Of a stretch of DNA of 64,000 bases, positions 34,178 to 44,129 are shown in pieces. The notes beneath the pieces were generated by a model that did not search any database, had not been told where the DNA came from, and worked only from the letters and a program-made list of their open reading frames with translations. A program made the translations under genes and the position numbers. Source of the stretch: Pseudomonas sp. BCA17 (lineage in GTDB: Bacteria; Pseudomonadota; Gammaproteobacteria; Pseudomonadales; Pseudomonadaceae); NCBI RefSeq assembly GCF_004519405.1, contig NZ_SGWI01000002.1:620001-684000 (forward strand). The letters run 5' to 3'. Numbering within the stretch: the first letter of the stretch is position 1; the number at the start of each line of letters is the position of its first letter.

Positions 34178-36742
34178 TTAATGGAAGACGATTTCGTCGT
34201 TCTCCACCGTGGCCTTGACGCTGGTCCCCGGCATAAAGCTGCCCGACAGGATCAACTGGGCCAGCGGGTTTTCGATCCAGCGCTGGATCGCACGTTTCAA
34301 AGGCCGTGCGCCATACACCGGGTCGTAACCGACCGCGATCAGCTTGTCCAATGCCTCACCGCTCAACTCCAGGTCAAGATCGCGCTCGGCCAGGCGACCT
34401 CGCAGACGACCCAACTGGATCTCGGTGATGCCCGCGATCTGGTCGCGTGCCAGAGGCTCGAAGATGACCACTTCATCAACCCGGTTGATAAATTCGGGAC
34501 GGAAGTGACTGGTCAACGCGTCCATAACCGCAGCACGTTGTGCCTCACGATCACCCACCAGCTCCTGGATCTGCGCCGAGCCCAGGTTGGAGGTCATCAC
34601 GACCACCGTATTACGGAAGTCCACGGTACGCCCGTGGCTGTCCGTCAGGCGGCCATCTTCCAGCACTTGCAGCAGGATGTTGAATACATCCGGGTGGGCC
34701 TTCTCGACCTCATCCAGCAGGATCACCGAGTAAGGCTTGCGCCGCACGGCTTCGGTCAGGTAACCGCCCTCCTCGTAGCCCACGTAGCCTGGTGGGGCGC
34801 CGATCAAACGAGCCACCGAGTGTTTCTCCATGAATTCGGACATATCAATCCGTACCATGGCCTCTTCGGTATCAAAGAGGAACTCGGCCAACGCCTTGCA
34901 CAACTCGGTCTTACCCACACCCGTCGGGCCGAGGAACATGAATGAGCCGCTCGGACGATTCGGATCGGACAAACCGGCCCGGGAACGCCGCACTGCGTTG
35001 GACACCGCGACCACCGCCTCTTCCTGGCCGATGACGCGTTGATGCAACAGGCTTTCCATTTTCAACAGCTTGTCACGCTCGCCCTCAAGCATCTTCGACA
35101 CCGGAATGCCGGTCCACTTGGAGACCACCTCGGCAATTTCCTCCTCGGTCACCTTGCTACGCAGCAATTGGTTCTCGCTGTGGCCGTGCTGGTCGACCAT
35201 CTGCAGGCTGCGCTCCAGGTCCGGGATCACCCCGTACTGCAATTCGGCCATGCGGTTCAGGTCACCTTTACGACGCGCAGCTTCCAGTTCCTGACGGGAC
35301 TGCTCAATTTTTTGCTGGATCTGTGCAGAACCCTGTACTTCGGCCTTTTCCGAGGTCCAGATTTCTTCCAGGTCCGAATACTCACGTTCCAGGCGGACGA
35401 TTTCTTCCTGGAGTTTTTCCAGGCGTTTCTTCGCCGCGTCATCCTCTTCCTTCTTCAGCGCCTGGGATTCAACTTTCAGTTGAATCAGGCGTCGATCCAG
35501 ACGGTCGAGCACTTCCGGTTTGGAGTCGATCTCCATGCGAATACGGCTGGCGGCCTCGTCGATCAGGTCAATAGCCTTGTCCGGCAACTGACGATCAGTG
35601 ATGTAGCGATGGCTCAATTTAGCCGCCGCAATGATTGCGCCATCAGTGATCGCCACCTTGTGGTGGACCTCATAGCGTTCTTTCAAGCCACGCAGGATCG
35701 CGATGGTGTCTTCTTCGCTTGGTTCTTCCACCAGCACTTTCTGGAAGCGACGCTCAAGGGCCGCGTCCTTTTCGATGTACTGGCGATACTCGTTGAGCGT
35801 GGTCGCGCCAACGCAGTGCAACTCACCCCGAGCCAACGCCGGCTTGAGCATGTTGCCGGCGTCCATCGAGCCTTCGCCTTTACCGGCACCGACCATGGTG
35901 TGCAGCTCGTCGATAAACAGAATGATCTGCCCTTCCTGCTTCGACAGCTCGTTGAGCAGGGATTTCAGACGCTCTTCGAACTCGCCACGGAATTTGGCAC
36001 CGGCGATCAACGAGCCCATGTCCAGGGACAACAGGCGCTTGCCTTTAAGACCATCCGGCACTTCACCATTGATGATGCGCTGGGCCAGCCCCTCGGCGAT
36101 CGCGGTTTTACCCACGCCGGGCTCACCGATCAGCACCGGGTTGTTCTTGGTACGACGTTGCAGGACCTGGATGGTGCGACGGATTTCATCGTCACGGCCG
36201 ATCACAGGGTCAAGCTTGCCCTCTTCGGCACGCTTGGTCAGGTCAACGGTGTATTTGTCCAGTGCCTGACGCGACTCCTCATGGTTGGGGTCGTTTACCG
36301 CGTCGCCGCCACGCAGGTTGTTGATGGCATTTTCCAAGGCTTTCTTACTGACGCCCTGGCCCAGCAGCAATTTGCCGAGTTTGCTGTTCTCATCCATGGC
36401 GGCGAGCAGCACCAGCTCGCTGGAGATGAATTGGTCACCTTTCTGCTGGGCCAGACGGTCGGCCTGGTTGAGCAGACGCGCCAAGTCTTGCGACATGTTC
36501 ACGTCGCCGGTCGGATTCTGGATTTTCGGCAGTTGGTCGAGCTCTTTGCTCAACTCCTTGCGCAGGCTGTTGACGTCAAAGCCCACCTGCATCAGCAAAG
36601 GTTTGATAGAACCACCTTGCTGCTCCAGGAGCGCCTGCATCAAGTGCGCAGGCTCAATGGCCGGGTGGTCGAGGCCCACCGCCAACGATTGGGAATCAGA
36701 TAAAGCCAACTGCAATTTGCTGGTTAAACGATCAATACGCAT
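34178..36742 (-). CDS. clpB: ATP-dependent disaggregase ClpB
   Basis: ClpB is the cytoplasmic Hsp100 ring ATPase that, with DnaK, pulls proteins out of aggregates. The 854-residue protein has the N-terminal Clp repeat domain (1-145), the first AAA+ domain with Walker [10 protein letters not shown] and Walker [10 protein letters not shown], the coiled-coil middle domain (about 410-520), and the second AAA+ domain with GPTGVGKTE and [14 protein letters not shown]. Length is normal. It is preceded by a heat-shock type promoter at 36816-36843 and followed by an intrinsic terminator, so it is probably monocistronic. Confidence 0.98.
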   Translation of the reverse strand: MRIDRLTSKLQLALSDSQSLAVGLDHPAIEPAHLMQALLEQQGGSIKPLLMQVGFDVNSLRKELSKELDQLPKIQNPTGDVNMSQDLARLLNQADRLAQQKGDQFISSELVLLAAMDENSKLGKLLLGQGVSKKALENAINNLRGGDAVNDPNHEESRQALDKYTVDLTKRAEEGKLDPVIGRDDEIRRTIQVLQRRTKNNPVLIGEPGVGKTAIAEGLAQRIINGEVPDGLKGKRLLSLDMGSLIAGAKFRGEFEERLKSLLNELSKQEGQIILFIDELHTMVGAGKGEGSMDAGNMLKPALARGELHCVGATTLNEYRQYIEKDAALERRFQKVLVEEPSEEDTIAILRGLKERYEVHHKVAITDGAIIAAAKLSHRYITDRQLPDKAIDLIDEAASRIRMEIDSKPEVLDRLDRRLIQLKVESQALKKEEDDAAKKRLEKLQEEIVRLEREYSDLEEIWTSEKAEVQGSAQIQQKIEQSRQELEAARRKGDLNRMAELQYGVIPDLERSLQMVDQHGHSENQLLRSKVTEEEIAEVVSKWTGIPVSKMLEGERDKLLKMESLLHQRVIGQEEAVVAVSNAVRRSRAGLSDPNRPSGSFMFLGPTGVGKTELCKALAEFLFDTEEAMVRIDMSEFMEKHSVARLIGAPPGYVGYEEGGYLTEAVRRKPYSVILLDEVEKAHPDVFNILLQVLEDGRLTDSHGRTVDFRNTVVVMTSNLGSAQIQELVGDREAQRAAVMDALTSHFRPEFINRVDEVVIFEPLARDQIAGITEIQLGRLRGRLAERDLDLELSGEALDKLIAVGYDPVYGARPLKRAIQRWIENPLAQLILSGSFMPGTSVKATVENDEIVFH

Positions 36743-36815
36743 TAGTCACCTTCCTTTTGAGCAGGCCGGAGCTACAAACACATCCTGAATGAAGAAACCT
36801 GCCAGATAGCCCTAT

Positions 36816-36843
36816 AGATGTGGTCGATTCTGGGAGATTCAAG
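36816..36843 (-). promoter_or_regulatory. Sigma-32 (RpoH) promoter of clpB
   Basis: Read on the minus strand, CTTGAAT (36843-36837) is followed after exactly 13 bases by CCACATCT (36823-36816). This matches the heat-shock consensus CTTGAAA-N13-CCCCATNT at 6 of 7 and all but one position. It lies 74 bases before the clpB ATG. Confidence 0.8.
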
Positions 36844-36873
36844 CTGTGGATAGTTGACTTAGATCAGGAGAGT

Positions 36874-37599
36874 CTAGCGCTCAAGCCAGATCAGGGAGGC
36901 AAACCGACCGGTACGAGGGTGGCAGCGGTAAGAAAAGAAGCGTGGGTCGGTCACGGTGCAGAAACCGCCCCCATAAACAGCAGTGACACCTCGCGCAGCC
37001 AGACGCAATCGCGCCAACTGGTAGATGTCCGCCATGTATTTGCCGGGATTGCGGCTGGGCAAAAAGGCCTGCTCGGTCATCGGCAACTGCTGCATGAAGG
37101 CATCACGCACTTCCGGACCCACTTCAAAAGCTTGCGGACCAATGGCAGGGCCGAGCCAGACCAGGACGTCGGCAGGTTCGGTATCCAGGCTTTCGAACGC
37201 CGCCTCCAACACCCCTGCCGCCAGACCGCGCCAACCTGCATGGGCCGCCGCGACCCGAGTGCCGGCACGATTGCAGAACAACACAGGCAGGCAGTCAGCA
37301 GTCATTGAAGTGCAGGCAATGCCCGGGGTACTGGTCCAACTGCCATCAGCTTCGGCGACGCAGTCGGGATCGGCCTCGACCACGACCACGCCATGCACTT
37401 GGCGCAGCCAGGCTGGCTGAATATTAAAGGCCTCGGAAAGGCGACGACGGTTTTCAAGGACGGCCTCCAGGCTGTCCTCGACATGATCGCCCAGGTTGAG
37501 GCTGTCGAACGGCGCCGGACTGACGCCGCCCGTACGGGTGGTGACGCAAGCTTTCACCTGAGCCGGCGCAGGCCAGTCAGGAATCAGCCAGTCACTCAT
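36874..37599 (-). CDS. pgeF: Peptidoglycan editing factor/polyphenol oxidase family (YfiH, PgeF)
   Basis: The 241-residue protein carries the YfiH motifs: QVHGVVVVEAD, the histidine in AAHAGWRGLAAGVLE and the C-terminal CTVTDPRFFSYRCH. E. coli PgeF removes wrongly inserted L-Ser from UDP-MurNAc precursors; homologues have been described as multicopper-type phenol oxidases or adenosine-processing enzymes, so substrate range is debated. Its start overlaps the rluD stop by four bases, as is common in gammaproteobacteria. Confidence 0.93.
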   Translation of the reverse strand: MSDWLIPDWPAPAQVKACVTTRTGGVSPAPFDSLNLGDHVEDSLEAVLENRRRLSEAFNIQPAWLRQVHGVVVVEADPDCVAEADGSWTSTPGIACTSMTADCLPVLFCNRAGTRVAAAHAGWRGLAAGVLEAAFESLDTEPADVLVWLGPAIGPQAFEVGPEVRDAFMQQLPMTEQAFLPSRNPGKYMADIYQLARLRLAARGVTAVYGGGFCTVTDPRFFSYRCHPRTGRFASLIWLER

Positions 37600-38558
37600 C
37601 CGATAAACGCCTCGCGATCCTGCTTGAGCAGTGACAACAACCAGACCAGGTCGTCAGGCAGAGGCGATTCCCAGCTCATGCGCTTACCGCTCGTCGGATG
37701 ATCCAATTCCAGGAAGCGTGCATGCAACGCCTGGCGCGGGAAGTTTTTCAACGACTCAACCATGGTTGCACTGGCCGCCGGCGGAATGCGGAAGCGACCA
37801 CCGTAGGCAGGATCTCCGACCAACGGGAAGTTGATGTGCGCCATGTGCACGCGAATTTGGTGGGTACGACCGGTTTCCAGTTTGACCCGCACATGGGTAT
37901 GGGAACGGAAACGCTCCAATACACGGTAGTGGCTTACGGCCTGCTTGCCGCCTTCCATCACCGCCATACGCTGGCGCTGCTGGCCGTGGCGACCAATAGG
38001 GGCGTTGATCTTGCCGCCCGCGACCACAACGCCGATCACGATGCACTCGTAGATCCGGCTGACACTGCGGCTCTGCAACTGTGTGACCAGCTGCGTCTGC
38101 GCCTGAATGGTCTTGGCTACCACCATCAAGCCGGTGGTGTCCTTGTCCAGACGGTGCACGATGCCGCAGCGCGGGACATTGATGATATCCGGCACGTGAT
38201 GCAACAGGGCGTTGAGCAAAGTGCCATCAGCGTGCCCGGCAGCCGGGTGAACCACCAGGCCTGCGGGTTTGTTGATGACCAGGATGTCGTCATCTTCATA
38301 GACGATGTCCAGCTCAATGTCCTGGGCAACCCATTCTCCCTGGGCTTCCTGCTCGGCAGTCAGCTCAAGAATCGCACCGCCATGAACTATGTCTCGCGGG
38401 CGGATAACCGCTCCATCCACAGTCAGGCGGCCGTCTTTGATCCAGGCGGAAAGGCGCGAGCGCGAGTGCTCAGCGAATAATTGTGCGGCGACTTGATCGA
38501 GGCGTTGGCCGCCCAATTCGGACGGCACCTCTGCGCGAAGTTCAATTTTATCGGACAT
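37596..38558 (-). CDS. rluD: 23S rRNA pseudouridine synthase RluD
   Basis: RluD makes pseudouridines 1911, 1915 and 1917 in helix 69 of 23S rRNA. The 320-residue protein has an N-terminal S4 RNA-binding domain (about 15-75, RLDQVAAQLF and LSAWIKDGRLTVDG) and the RluA-family catalytic domain with its active aspartate in VHRLDKDTTGLMVVAK. The late segment TGRTHQIRVHMAHI is also diagnostic. It is divergent from bamD and overlaps pgeF. Confidence 0.96.
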   Translation of the reverse strand: MSDKIELRAEVPSELGGQRLDQVAAQLFAEHSRSRLSAWIKDGRLTVDGAVIRPRDIVHGGAILELTAEQEAQGEWVAQDIELDIVYEDDDILVINKPAGLVVHPAAGHADGTLLNALLHHVPDIINVPRCGIVHRLDKDTTGLMVVAKTIQAQTQLVTQLQSRSVSRIYECIVIGVVVAGGKINAPIGRHGQQRQRMAVMEGGKQAVSHYRVLERFRSHTHVRVKLETGRTHQIRVHMAHINFPLVGDPAYGGRFRIPPAASATMVESLKNFPRQALHARFLELDHPTSGKRMSWESPLPDDLVWLLSLLKQDREAFIG

Positions 38559-38707
38559 GCTCAGACTAGGCGTGGCACAGCCTTTGGTTTCGGCTGCGCG
38601 CTTGTGGTTAAATACGGCGTCTTTTGCCCCGAGGCTTTCAACGGGGCGCTCATCATAACAGGACGGCCCCGCCCAAGACAGCGGCCGTCATAGGGACGCA
38701 AGCCGCC

Positions 38708-39733
38708 ATGCAAGTGAAACACCTGCTGCTGATCGCCATCCTCGCCATGACTGCTGCTTGCTCGTCAACAAAGGACGTCGTCGACGAAAACCTGAGCGAA
38801 GTCGAGCTTTACCAGCAAGCTCAGAAAGACTTGGACAATAATAGCTACACCAGCGCCACAGCGAAGCTGAAGGCCCTGGAGTCGCGCTATCCGTTCGGAC
38901 GCTATGCCGACCAGGCCCAGCTCGAACTGATCTACGCCAACTACAAGAACGCCGAGCCGGAAGCTGCCAAGTCCGCCGCCGAGCGTTTTATCCGCTTGCA
39001 CCCGCAGCACCCGAACGTGGATTACGCCTACTACATGAAGGGCCTGACCTCGTTCGACCAGGACGTTGGCCTGCTGGCGCGCTTCCTGCCGCTGGACATG
39101 ACCAAGCGTGACCCGGGTGCTGCCCGCGACTCCTACAACGAGTTCGCCCAGCTGACCAGTCGCTACCCCAACAGCCGCTATGCGCCGGATGCCAAGCAAC
39201 GCATGATCTACCTGCGTAACCTGCTGGCGTCCTACGAAATCCACGTAGCCCACTACTACCTGACCCGTCAGGCGTACGTGGCCGCTGCCAACCGTGGCCG
39301 CTATGTGGTGGAAAACTTCCAGGAAACCCCATCCGTGGGCGATGGCCTGGCGGTAATGACCGAGGCTTACCAGCGCCTGCACCTGGATGCCCTGGCGAGC
39401 ACCAGCCTGGAAACCCTGAAGCTTAACTACCCGGATCACCCGAGCCTGAAAGACGGCCAGTTCGTGCCTCAGGTCGCCGAAGCGGACAACCGTTCGTGGC
39501 TGAGCAAGTACACCTTGGGCCTGATCGAGTCCCGTCCACCGCTGCCGCCGGGCGAAACCCGCGCCAACCAGGACGTGGTCAAGCAGTTCCAGGACGCGAA
39601 AGATGCCATTCCTTCCGACCTCAAGCCACACGACGAAAACGGCGATGTGATCGAAGAGCAGGCACCGCAAGCCCTTGGCAACAACGAAGACCGTTCGTGG
39701 TTCAGCTACATGACCTTCGGTATTTTCGACTGA
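38708..39733 (+). CDS. bamD: Outer-membrane assembly lipoprotein BamD
   Basis: BamD is an essential lipoprotein of the BAM complex that inserts beta-barrel proteins in the outer membrane. The ATG at 38708 gives a lipoprotein signal with lipobox TAAC (Cys19-20 region), followed by TPR repeats ([51 protein letters not shown] stretch). The 341-residue length is usual for Pseudomonas, whose BamD has a longer C-terminal tail than the E. coli protein. It is divergent from rluD and is followed by a strong terminator. Confidence 0.95.
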   Translation: MQVKHLLLIAILAMTAACSSTKDVVDENLSEVELYQQAQKDLDNNSYTSATAKLKALESRYPFGRYADQAQLELIYANYKNAEPEAAKSAAERFIRLHPQHPNVDYAYYMKGLTSFDQDVGLLARFLPLDMTKRDPGAARDSYNEFAQLTSRYPNSRYAPDAKQRMIYLRNLLASYEIHVAHYYLTRQAYVAAANRGRYVVENFQETPSVGDGLAVMTEAYQRLHLDALASTSLETLKLNYPDHPSLKDGQFVPQVAEADNRSWLSKYTLGLIESRPPLPPGETRANQDVVKQFQDAKDAIPSDLKPHDENGDVIEEQAPQALGNNEDRSWFSYMTFGIFD

Positions 39734-39751
39734 TCGGTCCAGGCAGTAATG

Positions 39752-39780
39752 GAAGGGAGCCCGCAGGGCTCCCTTTTTTG
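39752..39780 (+). terminator. Intrinsic terminator of bamD
   Basis: GGGAGCCC and GGGCTCCC form a stem with a four-base loop followed by six Ts, 18 bases after the bamD stop codon. Confidence 0.92.
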
Positions 39781-39857
39781 TGGGCAGGCATTTTACGCTG
39801 TGCGCCTGCCACGTCCTTGGCTAAACTGGCGCATTCACTGTCGAGAAGCTGCTTACC

Positions 39858-40091
39858 ATGGTTCGTCTACTGTTCTGGATTGCCGTCATTGCTGCCGCGG
39901 TATGGTTCTGGCGCAAATTCAAAAGCCCGACCGCTAAACAGCAACGGTCCAGCGAACTCGATGCCACGCCGATGGTGCGTTGTGCGCACTGCGGCGTACA
40001 CCTGCCGCAGGACCGCGCACTGAGCGTACGCCAGGAGTGGTACTGCACCCAGGCGCACCTGGAACAAGGTCCGAAGCCTAGCCAGCGTTGA
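39858..40091 (+). CDS. PP0621 family small protein with CxxC motif
   Basis: This 77-residue protein has one N-terminal membrane span (LLFWIAVIAAAVWFW) and a short cytoplasmic domain with CAHCGVHLP and a later WYCTQAHLEQ, which could bind one zinc ion. The family is the PP0621 group as I recall it, named from P. putida where the gene lies at the same place. In P. aeruginosa the pilS-pilR pair lies between bamD and thiO; here only this gene does. It converges on thiO, overlapping by 14 bases. Function is unknown. Confidence 0.8.
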   Translation: MVRLLFWIAVIAAAVWFWRKFKSPTAKQQRSSELDATPMVRCAHCGVHLPQDRALSVRQEWYCTQAHLEQGPKPSQR

Positions 40092-41190
40092 GGCGACCAG
40101 CAGGTGCGTAAGGTGCCGGCTCGATAATCGGTGCATGGCCCAGCAGCAAGTCAGTGAACAACTGGCAGGACGCGGGTGCGAGCACCAGGCCATTTCTGTA
40201 ATGCCCACAATTGAGCCACAGCCCCTTGAAGCCGGGTACCTCGCCAATGTAGGGAACACCTTCCGGCGAGCCTGGCCGCAAGCCCGCCCAATGGCCCACC
40301 ACCTCAGCCTCGGCCAACGCGGGAATCAACTCCACCGCCGAAGCCTTGAGGCTTTCCAGCGCCGCTTCGGTCGGCGTCTTGTCGAAGCCCTCATGCTCTA
40401 ACGTGCTGCCAATCAATATGTGTCCGTCGCGACGCGGGATTGCATAGCGCCCTTTTGCAAGGACCATGCTCGACAAAAAGTCCGAGGCGCATTTGTACAG
40501 GATCATCTGGCCTTTGACCGGCTCAACGGGTAGTGCCAAACCCAGCGTCCCCAGCAACTCCCCACTCCAGGCTCCCGCCGCGAGCACGACCTGATCGCCG
40601 CAAACCCGCCCGGCCGCCGTTTCGACGCCCACTACGGTGTCGCCCTCCAGGACAAAACCTGCCACCTGACACTGTTCGTGAATCGTCACGCAGGGCAACG
40701 CCAGCAATGCCGCCTTCAAGGACTTGACCAATCGCGGGTTGCGCACATTGGCGACATCAGCCATGTAGATGGCCTGGGAATAACCAGCCCCCAGCACCGG
40801 CACGGCATCATGAGCCGCCGACACATCCACTTTGCTCAGCGGGCGCCCTTCACGTGCAGCCCAGGCTAATGCTTCGGCCTCATCTTCCAGGTCAAGCCAG
40901 TACAAGCCCGTGGTATGAACCTCCGGATCAACACCCGTGGCGGCAAACAACCGTTGCGCCAGCTGTGGATAAAAGTCCTGGGACAAGTGGGCCAAAGCGG
41001 TAACGGCCGGGCTGTAGCGCCACGGGTACAACGGTGAAACGATCCCGCCCCCGGCCCACGAAGACTCTTGCCCAAGCCCCCCACGTTCCAGCAGCACGAC
41101 AGTCTGCCCTTGGGTGGCCAGGTTGAACGCCGTCAACAACCCGATTACTCCGCCGCCGACAATTACCACTCGCTGTTGCTTTGCCATCAT
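40078..41190 (-). CDS. thiO: Glycine/D-amino-acid oxidase ThiO
   Basis: ThiO oxidises glycine to dehydroglycine for the thiazole part of thiamine. The 370-residue flavoprotein has the N-terminal FAD motif VVIVGGGVIGLLTAF, the GQESSWAGGGIVSPLYPW segment typical of glycine oxidases, and a C-terminal GLRPGSPEGVPYIGE and CGHYRNGL. A thiG gene is not nearby, so the thiamine role is inferred from family and from the conserved position in Pseudomonas. Two adjacent ATG codons open the frame; the first is used here. The gene is followed, upstream on the same strand, by minor pilin genes. Confidence 0.9.
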   Translation of the reverse strand: MMAKQQRVVIVGGGVIGLLTAFNLATQGQTVVLLERGGLGQESSWAGGGIVSPLYPWRYSPAVTALAHLSQDFYPQLAQRLFAATGVDPEVHTTGLYWLDLEDEAEALAWAAREGRPLSKVDVSAAHDAVPVLGAGYSQAIYMADVANVRNPRLVKSLKAALLALPCVTIHEQCQVAGFVLEGDTVVGVETAAGRVCGDQVVLAAGAWSGELLGTLGLALPVEPVKGQMILYKCASDFLSSMVLAKGRYAIPRRDGHILIGSTLEHEGFDKTPTEAALESLKASAVELIPALAEAEVVGHWAGLRPGSPEGVPYIGEVPGFKGLWLNCGHYRNGLVLAPASCQLFTDLLLGHAPIIEPAPYAPAGRLNAG

Positions 41191-41249
41191 TTGATCCAGC
41201 CGATATATAGGGATAGGCGCACCCGGCGCTCATTCTTCCAGCATTCTCA

Positions 41250-41651
41250 TCACTGCCCCCAGCACGTTTTGCGCGACATTCCTGGCAGGGCTCCCGGGTT
41301 GCTTCGCACGCCGGTACTGCTCAAGCTGAATTCGCCGCACGCGTCGTCCGCCATGACTGAATCGACGATGGGCGTGGCAAGCAGGTCAAAATCCTGGGGA
41401 GTCAATACAGCGCTGATTCTATAGTGATCATTGCCCGTACTGACGTCCTCTGCACCAATAAAAGTGCCGTTCCGGGTGTAAAAGCGCTCCAGGTACTGGG
41501 CCTGTTCGGTCAACAGTGCTGCGACTTGACCGCGATAAACCTTTTTCACATGTCCGGTATATCCGGGATAAGCGACCCCGGCCAAAACCGCGATGATCGC
41601 CATGGCAACCAGTAACTCGATCAGGGTAAAACCCTGGCTCTCCATGCTCAT
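41250..41651 (-). CDS. pilE: Type IV minor pilin PilE
   Basis: The 133-residue prepilin begins MSMESQGFTLIELLVAMAII: an eight-residue-range leader ending in glycine, Phe+1, Glu+5 and a hydrophobic helix, cleaved by PilD. The globular part has two late cysteines (DDACGEF, RKTCWG) fit for a disulfide. The ATG at 41651 has AGGAG seven bases upstream. It starts 11 bases after pilX and is the last gene of a pilV-pilW-pilX-pilE operon. Minor pilins prime pilus assembly. Confidence 0.88.
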   Translation of the reverse strand: MSMESQGFTLIELLVAMAIIAVLAGVAYPGYTGHVKKVYRGQVAALLTEQAQYLERFYTRNGTFIGAEDVSTGNDHYRISAVLTPQDFDLLATPIVDSVMADDACGEFSLSSTGVRSNPGALPGMSRKTCWGQ

Positions 41652-41662
41652 CCGATTGCTCC

Positions 41663-42196
41663 TTATTGAAGTTGCCGCCATAGGATTCGTTGAAACCGCG
41701 CACGCCCTCCCTCCTCCACCCGCGCATATACGCTCTCGAGTACCGTGCGCGATTGGCCAACCAGCCCGACGGCTGTCACCCGAAACAACTGCGCCGAGGT
41801 TTGCGGCGGCAAATGCACAAGCCCCAGGCCATCGCCTATGGACTGAATGCCAAAGAATCCACCGTCCGAGGCGATCCAGTTAACCGCCGAGACAGGATTC
41901 GTCCCGGCCCCCATCAGCGAAAACGCCTCCTCGGGTGGCGAGCATGTGATGATTGAGTGGCATTCGGGCAGCGCCTCGCCACCTCGCCTTACCGTCACCT
42001 CCCCCACCCTGAGGCCGCTTTCGGCGCTTTGAAACGATTGATTGCGATGCCACAAGCTGCCAGCGACTTTTTGCTGGGATATCGCACCTTGCATTGATGA
42101 CAAACCGACCAGTGATAACAGCAGCAGGAATACCAGGCTGACCAGCAACACCATCCCTGCCTGACGCAAATGAAAACCGCCAACCGTCCTCGTCAC
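41663..42196 (-). CDS. pilX: Type IV pilus minor protein PilX
   Basis: The 177-residue protein starts at GTG 42196, which has an AGGGG-rich ribosome site directly upstream. A short basic leader precedes GMVLLVSLVFLLLLSLVGLS, the PilX N-terminal helix, which lacks the usual Glu+5 as many PilX proteins do. A beta-rich domain follows with two cysteines (PECHSIITCSP). It lies four bases after pilW in the operon. The assignment rests on the helix, size and position. Confidence 0.82.
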   Translation of the reverse strand: MTRTVGGFHLRQAGMVLLVSLVFLLLLSLVGLSSMQGAISQQKVAGSLWHRNQSFQSAESGLRVGEVTVRRGGEALPECHSIITCSPPEEAFSLMGAGTNPVSAVNWIASDGGFFGIQSIGDGLGLVHLPPQTSAQLFRVTAVGLVGQSRTVLESVYARVEEGGRARFQRILWRQLQ

Positions 42197-42200
42197 GGCC

Positions 42201-42908
42201 CTACCCCTGCCGATTTCGCAGCGCCGCCACAACGCTGTAGGTCTGGTCCCTGACACGCCCTGTCGGGTCTTGCAGCGTCAGGAGGACGCGCACACTGCGT
42301 ATCAACGATTCGTCGGCCGGGTTGCTGTCGTAACGCACCACACCGGTCGATGCAGGCTTGGCCGCCATGCCAAAACTGATGTCGAACGCCCCCACGTTAT
42401 CGATCAGCACCGCTTTAGCCGGCGCCGCCGGGGTACTGACTTTCAGTTGACCGGACTCATAGGTGTAGGTGAGCTGGCGCAGTGCAAAGTGGATCTGTCC
42501 AGGCGTCGGCGCAGGCGGCGTTCCAGCATACGCCCGGGCAACCGTCCTGCAGTCGGACGCCACCGTCCAATCAGGCTTGCCTCCACCCTTACCGACATCC
42601 GCAGTGATCAGTGTCAGCGCAGTTGCGTCGCCCGACCTACTCCACCCCACTGGCCGCTCCAAGGTAGCTGGAGCGTCTTCGATAAATGCGGTGGTCAGGC
42701 AGCCGAACATACCCGCCTGGCGAATATCCTGCGTCAGCTTGCCCAGAACAAACCGTGCATCGTCTTGCAGAACCGTTGCAGCCAATTGGCTGGCGTATGT
42801 CATCCGCGTGCTGATTACCACCTGGCTCCCACCCAGCACCAACATGAGCCCAACGGCCAATGCCACAAGCATTTCCACCAGGCTGAATCCGCGTACACGC
42901 CGCTTCAT
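42201..42908 (-). CDS. pilW: Type IV pilus minor pilin PilW
   Basis: The 235-residue protein starts MKRRVRGFSLVEMLVALAVG, a clear prepilin leader with Gly-1, Phe+1 and Glu+5. The next part (DDARFVLGKLTQDIRQAGMFGCL) is characteristic of PilW. Its start overlaps the pilV stop by four bases. PilW joins other minor pilins in the complex that primes pilus assembly, in P. aeruginosa together with PilY1, which is not encoded here. Confidence 0.9.
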   Translation of the reverse strand: MKRRVRGFSLVEMLVALAVGLMLVLGGSQVVISTRMTYASQLAATVLQDDARFVLGKLTQDIRQAGMFGCLTTAFIEDAPATLERPVGWSRSGDATALTLITADVGKGGGKPDWTVASDCRTVARAYAGTPPAPTPGQIHFALRQLTYTYESGQLKVSTPAAPAKAVLIDNVGAFDISFGMAAKPASTGVVRYDSNPADESLIRSVRVLLTLQDPTGRVRDQTYSVVAALRNRQG

Positions 42909-43390
42909 TGCAACGCGCCTTGTTCATCGGCCATGCGACTGGTAAGAACGAAAGTCTCCCTGGCTCCCGGGCCGCCTGCCCCCCTGGCTCCTTGCCAACT
43001 GATAGTGATGGTGACCTCAGACCCGCTGATCGACACAGCCCCTTTGGCATCTGCGCCGGCGAAGCCAATGATATTGGCCTCGAAATCATGCAAGTCCAGG
43101 TCACGCACGCTGGCGGTCGGGGCATTGGCCGGCGCGGGCTCGGCTCGCGTCCATGAATAATCGATCCCCGGATTGGAGCGAATTCGGTCGAGCATGTCAT
43201 AGGCAATGAAACTGGCCTGGCTGGTCATCCTGGCGCTCTCGGTGTACTTGAGCGCGTTGAGTTGGATGGCCGAGGCCCCCAACAGACCAACAGCCAGAAT
43301 CAACACCGCCACCAACACTTCGATCAACGTCATGCCGGTTTGGCGCCATTCGCAGGCGCGCAGAAAAAACGTGTGCGTACGGATTAGCAT
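42905..43390 (-). CDS. pilV: Type IV pilus minor pilin PilV
   Basis: The prepilin segment CEWRQTGMTLIEVLVAVLIL gives a PilD site after glycine with Met+1 and Glu+5, and ALKYTESARMTSQASFIAYDM is typical of PilV. The start is uncertain: ATG 43390 gives a 19-residue leader and 161 residues, ATG 43402 gives four more, and the frame is open to 43489. None has a strong ribosome site. It is the first gene of the minor-pilin operon. Confidence 0.85.
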   Translation of the reverse strand: MLIRTHTFFLRACEWRQTGMTLIEVLVAVLILAVGLLGASAIQLNALKYTESARMTSQASFIAYDMLDRIRSNPGIDYSWTRAEPAPANAPTASVRDLDLHDFEANIIGFAGADAKGAVSISGSEVTITISWQGARGAGGPGARETFVLTSRMADEQGALQ

Positions 43391-43594
43391 CACCGTCGTC
43401 ATCCATGTCGAGGGCCGGGAAAGCAGGAAAAACCTGTTGTGAGCCCCAAGACTAGCGCCGCTTTTTAACCAACGCTGCTTCCGGAACAAAGGGAAATACT
43501 TTGGACATAAAAGCCATCATCCAACCCTGGCAGTCGGTAGCTATACCTATCGCTACCCGCGGAATCACCGGCGGCGTCCACGGAGGGACGACCT

Positions 43595-44113
43595 ATGACA
43601 GAACGAGGCTTCACCCTGATCGAGTTGTTATTCGGCCTGATGCTGAGCGGCCTGCTGACGCATCTGGCAGTTCCCAGCTTCAAAGGGTTGCTCGAATCGC
43701 ACCAGCAACGCAGCGCAGCGAACTCGCTGGCGGACGGCCTGCGCTTCGCCCGCAGCGAAGCGCTCGCACGTAATCGCGCGGTGATTGTTCATGCACTGGA
43801 GGACGATTGGAGCCGAGGTTGGCGAGTGATCGAGGATGTCAGCGGGCGCGGCCATATGGACGATGACAATCCGATACTGTTGGAGCGACAGGACAGCGGG
43901 CGCGCAACGATAGTGGGCAATGGCCCGGTCAGAAACCAAGTGCGCTTCAGCGGATTGGGCGAACCGGTTTTTACGGGAGGAGGCTTCCGTGCCGGCACCG
44001 TGCACATATGTGACACGGGCCAGGCACAAAGCCTGTATCAGGTGGTACTGGCTCCCAGCGGCCGCATAAGCCTGCGCAGTGATAAAACCGAGCAGGCATT
44101 ATGTCGAGGCTGA
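43595..44113 (+). CDS. fimT: GspH/FimT family pseudopilin
   Basis: The 172-residue prepilin begins MTERGFTLIELLFGLMLSGL. The stretch NSLADGLRFARSEALARNRAV is the GspH/FimT signature. It is transcribed divergently from pilV and ends 16 bases before the convergent ispH stop. P. aeruginosa carries both fimT and fimU in this position; only one is present here, and it could fill the FimU role in the assembly-priming complex. Confidence 0.88.
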   Translation: MTERGFTLIELLFGLMLSGLLTHLAVPSFKGLLESHQQRSAANSLADGLRFARSEALARNRAVIVHALEDDWSRGWRVIEDVSGRGHMDDDNPILLERQDSGRATIVGNGPVRNQVRFSGLGEPVFTGGGFRAGTVHICDTGQAQSLYQVVLAPSGRISLRSDKTEQALCRG

Positions 44114-44129
44114 TCCGGCACGCCGGAGC

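Noticed and set aside
35039..36703. A 554-codon frame antisense to clpB
   Set aside because: It is the complement of the ClpB AAA+ domains and lacks coding features of its own.
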